Shown: positions 55,501 to 64,000 of the stretch, one piece after another | Numbering within the stretch: position 1 is the first letter of the stretch | Layout of the letters: each line of letters begins with the position of its first letter | Source of the DNA: Hemerocallis citrina | Lineage: Eukaryota > Streptophyta > Magnoliopsida > Asparagales > Asphodelaceae | Direction: 5' to 3' | Assembly (NCBI GenBank): GCA_017893485.1 | Contig: CM030367.1 | Coordinates: forward strand, 146,743,767 to 146,807,766 | DNA length: 64,000 bases | Translations under genes and position numbers: made by a program | The notes under the pieces: generated by a model | The model's input: the letters and a program-made list of their open reading frames with translations, nothing else | Database searches by the model: none | What the model was told of the DNA's origin: nothing

Positions 55501-57500
55501 CAATCCCTCTGCCATTTTTCTTCTTCATCCTCCAGTCTCCATCTCCAACGCCCAGACCCAATTCCTTACCTCCGATCGCCTTTCCGTCAGTCCCTTCATC
55601 ACCGTCGACCCCCGCTCCTCATCAACCCCACCGCAGCTCCGATCCATCGCCATCATCCACCATCGTTCACCTTCGCCATCACCAAACTCCCGAACCCAAT
55701 CCAACACATCACCTTTTCCCAACTCTGACCACTGCACCATCCCCTCACCATCTCGTCCTCCTCGCCTCGCGACCACCATCGTCGCCAACACTCCCGAACC
55801 ACCCCGAACCCAGCCATTCTCCTCCGACTCATACTCCCCTATTTTTGAAACCAGAAATAGAGTTTCTTCGCCGTGCCTTCCATCGCCATCGTTGTCGTCG
55901 TCGACTGATCTCTAGTTGAACCCAGACGTCGTCGCGAGCCCCCACCACCGCATCGCGTCGCAGTGATCACGCCGCTGTCGCTCTCCCACTCGTTGCCAAA
56001 GCAAGGAAGAAGATGAACAGCGGGTGGACGGATTCGCTGTTTGGTGTTTTTCCACACCGGATCCGCACTTGCTGTCCCCTGTTCGGTCCCGATCCGCTGC
56101 GTAGGAGCGATCTGACTGGTGCATTTCGCTGTCCCGTGTTTTGGCGCAGTAAATCCCGACCGCTGTTCGCTATTTTGGACGGATCTGGTGTGGGGGATTT
56201 TTCTCTTACTGTTGAACTCTTCGCATGGTCTTCGCACGTGCTTTTGGGAGATTTCGTCCGGGGTTTTTTTCGATTCCGTTTTCCTCAATTATCGGATCTA
56301 ATCGTCCTCATCCAATCAAAGCAAGTATTCATCTTGTACATATTTTTATTCTAGGACAAGTGTTCATTTGAAAATACCGCAAATAGTTAGAAGTTGCGAC
56401 TCCTCCTTGACTCGTCGTTGTTGATCAAATATTAATCTTCATCAATTTCATAATCTTAAGAGTCACAACAATTTCATTGTATCATGTTACAACTACTTGG
56501 ACTCATTTTATCCCCTAGACCCATGAACACATGAAATTAAGGAACCCTAGATTTGTAGATGTGTGTTACATCTTGTATGTTATGAAATTATATCCATTTG
56601 AGTTGAGAAATAAATATTACTGGCTGTTTTGATAACCATTACCCCGTATTTGTGTCACACATTAATTTAGACGCCTAATAACCAATTATCATGCAACCTA
56701 TACATGTAAGACATTCCCACATGTTTCTGTCCTGGACCTTACTATGCTTTTTTTGACCCCTTTAACATCAGAATCTGAATCCGAGCCCTGGACCGTAAAT
56801 GTAGCTCTAGATGTCTAGATATTGATAGCCTCCGGAATTTTTGAATTCCGAGTTATGGTCTAGGAGTTATCATAGTTTTACTACATCTGTGTCGGTAGAC
56901 GTAGATTCGCAAAGCTGCTGCATATGTTTAGTTTGCAAATTAATTTAACAATGTTAACAGTAAGATATGGACTTGAAATTTTATATGCTGTTACTGGAAA
57001 CCCTAGAGAACCTTCCCAAATTTTCTTAGAATTAATTAACAATATTGCAACACTGTTTCACATGTATAAACTTAAATACACAAATTCTGCATGAACACAT
57101 GAGCAGTGTAGTTCGCTGTTTTGACACCTGTTACCACCACTTTCTCGTACCTTAATTATATGCGTTGGAACCGGGCAGGAGTCTAGTTTCTAGATCTCCT
57201 GACGGATCTAATTTTGCTATCTCATAGCAACGGAAATCACAGTTTTGGTACAGCAACGTCGTGCTGTCCAGATTTGAGATTTTCGTTGTTCGTGATATTT
57301 TTATTTATGTCGACCCTCGATTATGCCATATAAATATCTCTGACTTGTCCCATGTCCATGATTACGATTTCTTGACTTGTTTCACACACTTTCTTGCTTG
57401 CTTGATAAAAATTAATAAATGTAATAAGCTGGGATTTAAGGGAAAGACTATAGTAGTGGACAACATAGGTAAGTGTACTCGGAAGGGGACCCGTGTTTCC
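55500..57500. other. Unresolved repeat-like sequence
   Basis: It is C/T-rich to 56000, then mixed. A 113-codon plus-strand ORF (56013-56354) and a minus-strand ORF (55839-56288) overlap without recognised domain; neither is called. The segment around 57150-57260 (CTCATAGCAACGGAAATCAC) has the look of a gypsy LTR but I cannot place its ends. Confidence 0.4.
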
Positions 57501-57516
57501 CATAATTTTATGTTAA

Positions 57517-57680
57517 ATGGAACTAAGTGCCACGTCATGGTGATGGGGGCCACCTTTAGAGCCTACGGGGGCCACCTCTAGAGCCCATTATATGATTACA
57601 TGATATATATTTGAGATCACATGGAACTAAGTGCCACATCATGGTAACGGAGGCCACCTCTAGAGCCCATGGTTGATCAC
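57517..57680 (+). repeat. Short tandem duplication, about 104-bp unit
   Basis: ATGGAACTAAGTGCCAC occurs at 57517 and 57621. Each copy is followed by TCATGGT and GGCCACCTC/TTAGAGCC; the last part is present three times. Confidence 0.8.
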
Positions 57681-58020
57681 TTGCTTGATACTTGATACCT
57701 GAGTACGCCGCCATATAGACTCCATTACTAGGCCTAAACGAAATTGTGTTGACTGTAGTAATCATGTAGTAAAGGAATGGATGCATGAAGTGGTACCTAG
57801 ATAGTAATAACTACAAGACTTGAATATGATACCTGTTTACTCGATACTTGATTTCATGATACATGAAACTTGATACATAAAACTTGAACTTGATACCTGT
57901 TCACTTGATACTTGTTCTTGACAACTTGATACTAGACTTGGGACCTGACAACTTGACACTAGACTTGAGACTCGTTACTTGACACTTGTACTTGAAACTT
58001 GTCACTTGAGGTTAGATACC
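57675..58020 (+). repeat. Degenerate ACTTGATAC minisatellite
   Basis: About twenty irregular copies of a 9-12 bp unit (ACTTGATAC, ACTTGACAC, ACTTGATACCTG) occur over 340 bp. Non-coding. Confidence 0.75.
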
Positions 58021-58655
58021 CCTACACGTTCACTTGTCACTTGCTTCACCATTAGTATTTGTTATCCAGCCTGTTCACTTGAGTTTTTCTCCTTGCTAGC
58101 TAGTTCTTGGATTTCCACTACTTGTTGTATTCCTGTTACATTCTTGATTCCAATTCTTGTTCCACATTACTTGTACTCGTTTTTACTATTTGTGGCCTTA
58201 ACTTGCACAAAGGGCATTTTCTCTTCTTTTCTCTATTTTTTCCTTTTTATATTTATCAAGCAGACTTTGGAGACGAGTTTCCTGCTGGAATCGGTGAGCA
58301 GACGTTCTAGGCCTTGCTTGGGAAAAGCTTTCTTTAATCATTTCGTTTTGTAATTGAGTAATTTCATTTGTTGTTGCTTAAGACTTGTAACGGGCTGATA
58401 TTCCCGAGTTTTAACTTGATCCAGACTTGAAAACTACTTGGATATTATTATTTGTTTTCAATTGTTTTCTGTTGCTTAATAAATTATTCATGCATGCTTG
58501 GTTATATATATATATGTAATAAAACACAAAGAAAGCTATCAAGTGGCTCACATTCAATCTATCCCAAAATCAATGGACTAGATCTACTCTCACAAAAGAT
58601 ATTTTCCCGCCCAAATTTCAAACTCCACAAATTCAAAAAAACACACACACTCGCT
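58021..58655. other. AT-rich unassigned stretch
   Basis: No gene is recognised. ORFs here have no domain, and a short TA run lies near 58504. Confidence 0.4.
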
Positions 58656-58675
58656 CTCTTTTTCCCAAAAAAACT

Positions 58676-58795
58676 CCCCGTTCTCTCTCTCTCTCTTTCT
58701 CCCCATTCTCTCTCTCTTTCTCCCGCCCACTCTCTCTCTCACTGTCTCCCTCTCTCTATCTCCCCGCTCTCTCTCGGTCTTCCTCTCTCTCCCCA
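58676..58795. repeat. CT microsatellite-rich tract
   Basis: Interrupted (CT)n runs span about 120 bp, typical of plant 5' UTR or promoter-proximal DNA. The Ser/Leu/Pro-rich ORF through it is an artefact of the repeat. Confidence 0.9.
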
Positions 58796-59159
58796 ACCTC
58801 CGCTCCGTCGCCTCCTCAGCACCCCCCACCTCCGCTCCGTCGCCTCTTCAGCAACCCCTGCCATCGGGCCGTCTTCAGCGCCCCCCCCACCTCCCGATCC
58901 TAACCACCTCCTCCTCCCTTCCGCTCTCATCCATCAGCGACCACCACCTCTTTCTCCGCCGACCACCGGAGCGCCTCTTCAGCGCCCCCACCACCTCCGC
59001 TTCCTCTTCAGCGCCCCCACCTCCAGTCGCCAACCCCCCCTCCAGTCGATTTCACCATCCAGTCGATTTCAGCCTCCAGTCAATTAGAAGAATCACCCTC
59101 CGCTCTAACCTCCAGTCGATTTCACCATCGATTTCACCCAGTCGATTTCACCATCTCAG
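58796..59159 (+). other. Pro/Ser-rich exon-like segment before a splice donor
   Basis: Repeated phrases (CCTCTTCAGC, CACCTCCGCT, CCAGTCGATTTCACCATC) give a low-complexity Pro/Ser-rich reading. It ends at a plausible donor CATCTCAG/GTAACC (59159/59160). It may be a 5' UTR or first exon of a transcript joining the exons at 59331 and 59486. Confidence 0.35.
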
Positions 59160-59330
59160 GTAACCATCGATTGTGATGTTTTTTTTGAGATAGTGCTGTT
59201 TTGGGTATAGTGTTGTTTGGGTATTGACATAGTGCCGTTTGAGATTGTGCTGTTTTATGGATTGTGCTGTTTCACCATTGATTGAGATTGTGCTATTTCA
59301 ACAAAATGACGTGAAACATTTTAATTGTAG

Positions 59331-59660
59331 GAGCCTGCTGCACTGGGGGCATCTGAAACTAAAGTGGGTGGGTTAAATCAGATGCACAAAAGCTTTCGCA
59401 TTTGGGACAGGAAATATGGTTAGTCTCTCTCTCATTCATATTCTCTGTTACATCATTCAATGCATACTCATATAGTTTTTCTCAGGTTTTTACCTGCCTT
59501 TGAGTACAGAAACTTGGGATAAACTTCAAAAGGCTGCTGCTGCAGTGGTCAATGTCAACGATTACTCGATGTCATCCACCACCGCCAACCCCGACGCCGA
59601 TCAACTCCAACCACCAAATCTCTCACCGTCACCTAATCCCTCACCGTCTCTACATCTCAG
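59331..59660 (+). pseudogene. Two spliceable exons of an unrecognised protein
   Basis: Exon 59331-59418 follows a TTTTAATTGTAG acceptor and ends at TATG/GTTAGT. Exon 59486-59660 follows TTTTTCTCAG. Splicing in phase gives EPAALGASETKVGGLNQMHK, then SFRIWDRKYGFYLPLSTETW and DKLQKAAAAVVNVNDYSM. A low-complexity Ser/Pro tail and a stop come at the splice-like GTAGTG. The coding character is good (phase kept, Trp and Tyr spacing), but I do not recognise the family. It may be one captured fragment in a gene-fragment-rich element. Confidence 0.45.
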
Positions 59661-60334
59661 GTAGTGAGCCATGAATTTAGTGTTTTCTGTTGATTTTTCT
59701 GTTTAATTTTGTTTAATTCTGTTAGTAGCGTGGTAAGGGAATGTAATTTTGTTTAATTACTGTCTCTACATCTCAGGAACTGAACCAAAAAATTTCAAAA
59801 TTGATTTTTTTGTGTGGTAAGGGAACGGCTTGCTGAAATTTTGGATAGGTTTTTTTAGATACGTTCTGTAATCTTACAAATTAGGGTTTTTTTTTATATA
59901 AAAAATTTCAGTTTTAAGAATTTGATGGTTCAATTGGGTTAGTGGGTTTTAGTGCAGATCGAGATGAAGGAAATGTGGTTGGAAGGGTTTGAAAATTTTG
60001 TTCATTGTTCTTCCATTTTGTTTAATTTGATTATAACAGTGAAAAGTTTGCCAGAATTTCTCAATTGGTAACTTTGTTGGGTAGGAACAATATGAGGAGC
60101 TAAATTTGATGTTAATGCATAGTTGCTGTTAATTCGATATTTTGTTTAACTAACCAATTATTTAAGCATAGTTACTGTCATTTGAATCATAATGATGTTA
60201 ATGCAATTTCCTAGAAATGTGAACAAATATTGTAGACGTCTTGCTGAAATTACGTTAAAGTGCAAGGTGAATAAGTTAATTTATGTTCTTTTTAAGCTAA
60301 ACCATATCTTTTGATGATGTGTTTGGCATTGCAG

Positions 60335-60408
60335 AAAGATTCGAGGGAGGCCGGAATAGTGAGCCCCGTAAAAGATCAGGGACACTGCGGCTCTTGCTGG
60401 ACATTCAG
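60335..60408 (+). pseudogene. Captured exon of an aleurain-like cysteine protease
   Basis: The acceptor TTGGCATTGCAG precedes a 74-bp exon encoding [20 protein letters not shown] and CWTF. This is the active-site segment of papain-family vacuolar proteases of the aleurain type, with catalytic Cys in GHCGSCW and the oxyanion Gln in KDQG. The exon ends at TTCAG, as expected for the family's splice site, but the donor is ATAAAT rather than GTAAAT. Trp of the usual KDWRE is Ser. No neighbouring protease exon is visible, so only this exon and intron edges were captured. It is inactive. Confidence 0.75.
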
Positions 60409-60932
60409 ATAAATTCATCCTGAAAACATTTACATGCTCTTATTTTGTATAACACACTTTTTGATGAGTTATTTTGCAAGTGGTTGGATAAATATAGTTT
60501 AGATAAAGATAGTAATGGAATTGAGAACTATGGTTAAAACTTTGTGGCCAACAAAAGTTTATATAACAATTATCTCAACACCACTGAAGTCCCCAACCAG
60601 ACCAACGTTAGATATCTAAGTTTATGTGAGACAACTTTACAAAACTCCAGTTATTAAACACAACTCCAGTTGCACATGCGGGAATTTTGTTATAGATTTC
60701 TATCAAATTTAATGATTTTACGTTTCCAAACTCTAAATTTTCCCCTCCTTTATAATTTCCGACCGATTTCCAACAAAGTTTTCAGGTTTGAAATTGGCCA
60801 AAAGTGAATGAGGATTTCTCATTTGCCATCAAATTCAGGTAAATGAGTCTCTTTTTTTGTTTCTTTTTTTTAATGTAAGTAATAATTTGTTAGCATGGAT
60901 TTTGAAGCAATTTTCTTTTTATTTGATTTCAG

Positions 60933-61137
60933 GTATGAACATGAAAGAAGGGGAAGGTTTGATGTGGAACTGGATTGTCTCTGTTGGTGCGCGAGAGTTA
61001 ACAAGGTAAGGAGGTATGTGTAGAGTTCGTGATTGTGTGAAAAAAATGGAAGTTAATTTGTTGTTAATGTGCAGAGTATATGGCGTTGTGTGAACGATCA
61101 GAGCAGGTTGTCGCGGTTCACTTGCTCAACATAAAGG
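60933..61137 (+). pseudogene. Two further exon-like pieces
   Basis: 60933-61005 (acceptor TTTGATTTCAG, donor AACAAG/GTAAGG) and 61075-61137 (acceptor AATGTGCAG, donor AAAGG/GTAAGC) have good splice signals. The second can read EYMALCERSEQVVAVHLLNI. The two do not stay open in that frame when joined, so they may come from a decayed gene. Family not recognised. Confidence 0.35.
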
Positions 61138-62628
61138 GTAAGCTCTTTCTCTCAAAATTGTTTTTCAACAACATAATTCTAATGTGTGGGAGCAAATGAA
61201 TTGTTAGTTATCCTCACAACCAAATCAGATAGATAGTTTATAGCATTCTAATTACCTATCAAACGAATGAAAACCATGTCGCAATTCCAGAATGGAGACC
61301 AAAAGTTTAATTCTAATTCTAATTCTAATTATTAGTATGTTTTTCCTTAAATTTAAATAATGATATGATTTGATCTGAGTAGATACGATCTGAGTAGATA
61401 TGATTTGATCAGATAGTATGTTTTTCCTTAAGTTTAATTCTAATTCTAATTCTAATTGAAGTTTCATAATGATATGTTTTGTATCGTTCCCAAGACGTGC
61501 CGTAGGCACGTGCCCACGGGCAAATCGAGTATATATCTAAGAATCAAAGTGTATAATCTTAATGAAACTTCAATTAGGTAGTCAATAACAATAACAGATA
61601 TTCCATCTATATGAAATAATGATATCAATGACACAAATACCTGAAAGCAATAATATGAACATCTGTGATGATAAGCTCAAGTCCGTTGCATATAAGTCAA
61701 CAAGTAGTTTTAGTTCTGAGAATTCATTTAGTATCTCAACAATATCAAGTGCTCATGATGAACACTCACAATGTCAATCCTCATTAATTGATCATCACAA
61801 AACTCTTAACAAATTAAAGGTGGTGAAGATGCATGTATTGGCATCAGGGTAGGCACATGCTTCACGTCTTAAGATGTGACACAAGGCAGGTATACTCTGA
61901 GCATGTTCAATATGCAACAAATTACCTGCATTTTGAAAGAAATTACTTGCTTAGTGCAACAAATTTGATCCATTATCTGACACAACAAAGCCTTGAAGTC
62001 CATCAACTCAATGCCGAACTTTCTTCCATTGGCCTTCTTCTGAATCTAGAATACGGCAATTCCTGTATTCTTTCCGGTAACACTACTGCCATTCAACCTC
62101 TGCAAAAAGAAAATCAATGAGAACAAGGGCATCCAATAACACAACTCAACTACTTGGACCAGCTCTTGGAGATAAAAGATCGGTTCCATTATGGTGACTG
62201 GTGTTATTAAGGTAACCTCTGATGGAGTGCTTACCCCGATCTCCAATCTCATCAAAGCTGGCGTAAGCATAATTCATATATCCATCATCTCTTTGGAGAA
62301 TCTGCTTCAACTATTTTATCAAATAAAATATAAAGACAAATGAAAAGCCATGTAAAATTCTAATGGATTTGGCCAGGCCAAAGCTGATAGGATTACTTCC
62401 AACTTCAAAGGAGTTCATTAAACTCAGAATAAGAGATTCACCAACTATATGCAGAAACTTCAGACGAACATCTACCAGAGATTACATCAAAACCCTAATA
62501 CTACTCATTAGTCAAACCACCTTAATACTACTACTGATTACTGATTAGGCAATATTTACATCCCAAAATCACCAAACCGAGAAACCAACAAAAGAGTGAA
62601 TTAAATTGACTCCCTCTACCCGAAATCA
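61138..62628. other. Stretch without secure gene
   Basis: Simple repeats of TAATTC occur near 61310-61330 and 61430-61460. Short ORFs at 61619-62120 (plus) and 62046-62270 (minus) show no domain. A splice-donor-like GGCGTAAGC at 62260 follows a short open segment (MVTGVIKVTSDGVLTPISNL), not recognised. Confidence 0.4.
61495..61511 (+). other. Perfect 7-bp-stem hairpin, possible element terminus
   Basis: ACGTGCC-GTA-GGCACGT forms a tight GC-rich hairpin, followed by GCCCACGGGC and then an AT-rich stretch with CTAA at 61537. GC-rich 3' hairpins before CTRR mark Helitron ends, but the spacing here (25 bp to CTAA) is longer than usual. Confidence 0.3.
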
Positions 62629-62814
62629 CTAAAAAGGCTTCTTCATGTTCCTCCATTTGTCCTTCAAATTAACTGGATTTCTACCCAAGAAAGCATCCGA
62701 ACTCCTCAGAATTTTGGCCCAATTTCCCTCCCCAAACTTTTTTACCGCATCCTTCAAACATTGTTCTTCCTCGGGGGTCCACCTCCTCTTCTTTGTTTCT
62801 TCATCCTCTCCCAT
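62629..62814 (-). CDS. Small single Myb/SANT-domain protein (telobox-like)
   Basis: ATG at 62814, 61 codons, TAG stop. Residues 9-55 form one Myb/SANT repeat: RRWTPEEEQCLKDAVKKFGE, then GNWAKILRSSDAFLGRNPVN, then LKDKWRNMKK. The three-helix hydrophobic pattern and the VNLKDKWRN third helix closely resemble the telobox (VDLKDKWRN) of plant telomere-repeat-binding and TRF-like proteins. Nearly the whole protein is the DNA-binding domain. It could be a complete microprotein competing with larger telobox proteins or a single exon of a larger gene; I see no further exon. Basic residues flank the domain. No upstream regulatory motif is evident. Confidence 0.6.
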   Translation of the reverse strand: MGEDEETKKRRWTPEEEQCLKDAVKKFGEGNWAKILRSSDAFLGRNPVNLKDKWRNMKKPF

Positions 62815-63440
62815 TTCTTACCTTACTAAAACTTATTTTCATTGTTGTTTTACTTTTGAACTTTAATAGAACTGGGAAGCAGCTGACATGGACCTCAAAT
62901 TTATAAATGCAACTACATTGATGAATTGGGTTGCAATAAGGTAAATTTATATTTACTACAACTACACCCTATGTTAACCGTTAATTGCTGCTAATTTAAT
63001 GCTTCTTTTTTTCCCAGATTGTCGTCCACACTCAAAACCGTCATGTACATATTGACAGTTTAACTTTTTGTAGGGTGATGAGGAACATGTTTGGTTGAAG
63101 CCATTGTTCTGTTTGAAAGGTAATGGTTTCAAAACTATTACTATTGTTTTAATTGTTTATTGTAAACTCTTACTATTTGATTCAAAACTCTAACTGTTTT
63201 TTAGGCTCACTGTTTGGTCCTATTTTTGAAGACTTCAACCATTGTGTTCTCCTACAACCATGTAATTTTTTTTTTTCATTCAGTTGGTTGGTGTTTAGTA
63301 TGTGGAGGATGTAATAGTTGTAATAATTGTAATATTTAGCATTTTGGGAGATGATGTAAGTAACTGTATATAATGATGATATAATATAGTTATGTTAATA
63401 CCCATACCCGCAATTTTGTGGAGTATTGAGTTCTGTGTTT
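62815..63440. other. AT-rich stretch with an exon-like piece
   Basis: On the plus strand 62874-62940 can read EAADMDLKFINATTLMNWVA and ends at AATAAG/GTAAAT, with an acceptor-like TTTTTTTCCCAG at 63007-63018. The family is not recognised and the call is weak. Confidence 0.35.
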
Positions 63441-63481
63441 GGTTTTTTAAAGGTTTTTCGAAGGTTTTTCAACGAATTTTT

Positions 63482-64000
63482 GGTTTTTATTTTGTATCTT
63501 GCATAATATTCCGATTTTTCCCCCCAGAGCCTTATATATATGATGCCTGTGTGATGTTGCTCGGTTGAGCCTGGGGAGGATTGATATTTATTGCCTGTGA
63601 TGTCATATATTTAATTGTTAGCAAAATTCCATAAGGAATTTCTGTAAAAGGGCTAATATTTTAAGGGAGGTTCTGTCAAAATTTTTACTAAATTTTCTAA
63701 AATCTATTATGTTTTCAAACGGTATCTTGGTTTTTATTTTGTATCTTAGTCATATGAAGATTTTTTCTTCCCAGAGCCCTATATATAAAATGTCTGTGTG
63801 ATGTTGCTTGGATTGGCCTGGGGAGGATTTATATTTCTTGACTGTGATGATAAATTTTTAATTGTGAGCAGAATTCCGTAAGGAATTGCTGTAAAATGGC
63901 TAATATTTTAAGGGAGGTTCTGTCAAAATTTTTAGGAAATTTCCTAAAATCTATTATGATTCCAAACTATATCTTTAGTCATATGAAGTTTTTTTTCCCC
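63482..64000. repeat. Tandem repeat of about 247-bp unit, continuing past the window
   Basis: GGTTTTTATTTTGTATCTT occurs at 63482 and again at 63729. Each copy then contains CCCAGAGCC, ATATATA, TGTGTGATGTTGCT, CTGGGGAGGATT, CTGTAAAA and AAGGGAGGTTCTGTCAAAAT. A third copy begins at about 63969 (ATCTTTAGTCATATGAAG). The copies differ at perhaps 15%, with small indels. Confidence 0.85.

Noticed and set aside
55839..56354. Overlapping ORFs on both strands of about 113-149 codons
   Set aside because: Neither has a domain, and the region is C-rich and repeat-like.
58452..59087. 211-codon Ser/Leu/Pro-rich ORF
   Set aside because: It reads through a CT microsatellite and low-complexity leader; more likely untranslated sequence.
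61619..62270. ORFs on both strands suggesting a small gene
   Set aside because: Ordinary AT-rich composition, no motif and no consistent splice pattern.

Overview
This window looks like nuclear DNA from a flowering plant. It is AT-rich, and most of it is nested, decaying plant transposable elements: Ty1/copia and Ty3/gypsy LTR retrotransposons, a BED-finger hAT transposon, a tRNA-derived SINE and a MULE-like element. Plant-type split-gene fragments also occur (a BRUNO/BRN-like RNA-binding protein and an aleurain-like cysteine protease). Nothing bacterial or viral is visible. I cannot name the species. No intact multi-exon host gene is evident, and the one compact ORF that could be a real gene is a 61-residue Myb/SANT protein at 62.6-62.8 kb.

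Layout. 0-3.4 kb: the 3' part of a gypsy LTR abuts a broken minus-strand zinc-knuckle/DUF4283-like gene. 3.4-7.6 kb: a minus-strand copia element (family A copy 1) with LTR, gag, protease and integrase but no reverse transcriptase. 7.8-8.5 kb: a SINE with target-site duplication, then two correctly spliced exons of a BRN-like RRM protein. 10.05-14.2 kb: copia family C (partial LTR, RNase H remnant, 3' LTR) interrupted by copia family A copy 2. 14.47-19.53 kb: a complete-ended minus-strand copia (195-bp LTRs, TSD CATGT) without gag, with three in-frame stops and a 500-N gap. 19.8-32.3 kb: a MULE-like element split by a very young gypsy element (20851-31510, 3.26-kb LTRs, TSD CCGCC). 32.4-37.2 kb: an hAT transposon inserted precisely into the terminal repeat of a smaller, deleted relative. 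37.6-40.1 kb: a 407-bp hAT MITE and a long-TIR element. 40.3-43.4 kb: a solo copia LTR (TSD TATAT) and a diverged direct duplication. 43.4-54.2 kb: copia family A copy 3 whose gag is split by gypsy family F, with tandem repeats, a solo gypsy LTR (48298-51052, TSD AGTTT), then a second copy of the same gag split at the same base by a solo F LTR. 54.2-58.5 kb: a reversed gypsy-type LTR and unresolved repeats. 58.5-61.5 kb: several exon-like pieces on the plus strand, including one precise aleurain exon with a mutated donor. 62.6-64 kb: the Myb ORF and a tandem repeat running off the window.

How the parts relate. The sequence records successive insertions, several datable by nesting and by target-site duplications. 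The youngest event is the gypsy element at 20851-31510, whose LTRs differ by eye at one substitution and one homopolymer length. Both terminally complete LTR elements lack a recognisable gag, so any mobility would need gag in trans. Two regulatory patterns cut across families. Dense arrays of the palindrome GTCGAC lie in the LTRs of copia families A, C and D and of one gypsy family. Paired CACGTG boxes spaced 11 bp apart lie near the 5' end of two diverged gypsy LTRs. The young gypsy LTR also carries two tRNA-like (A box/B box/T-run) modules.
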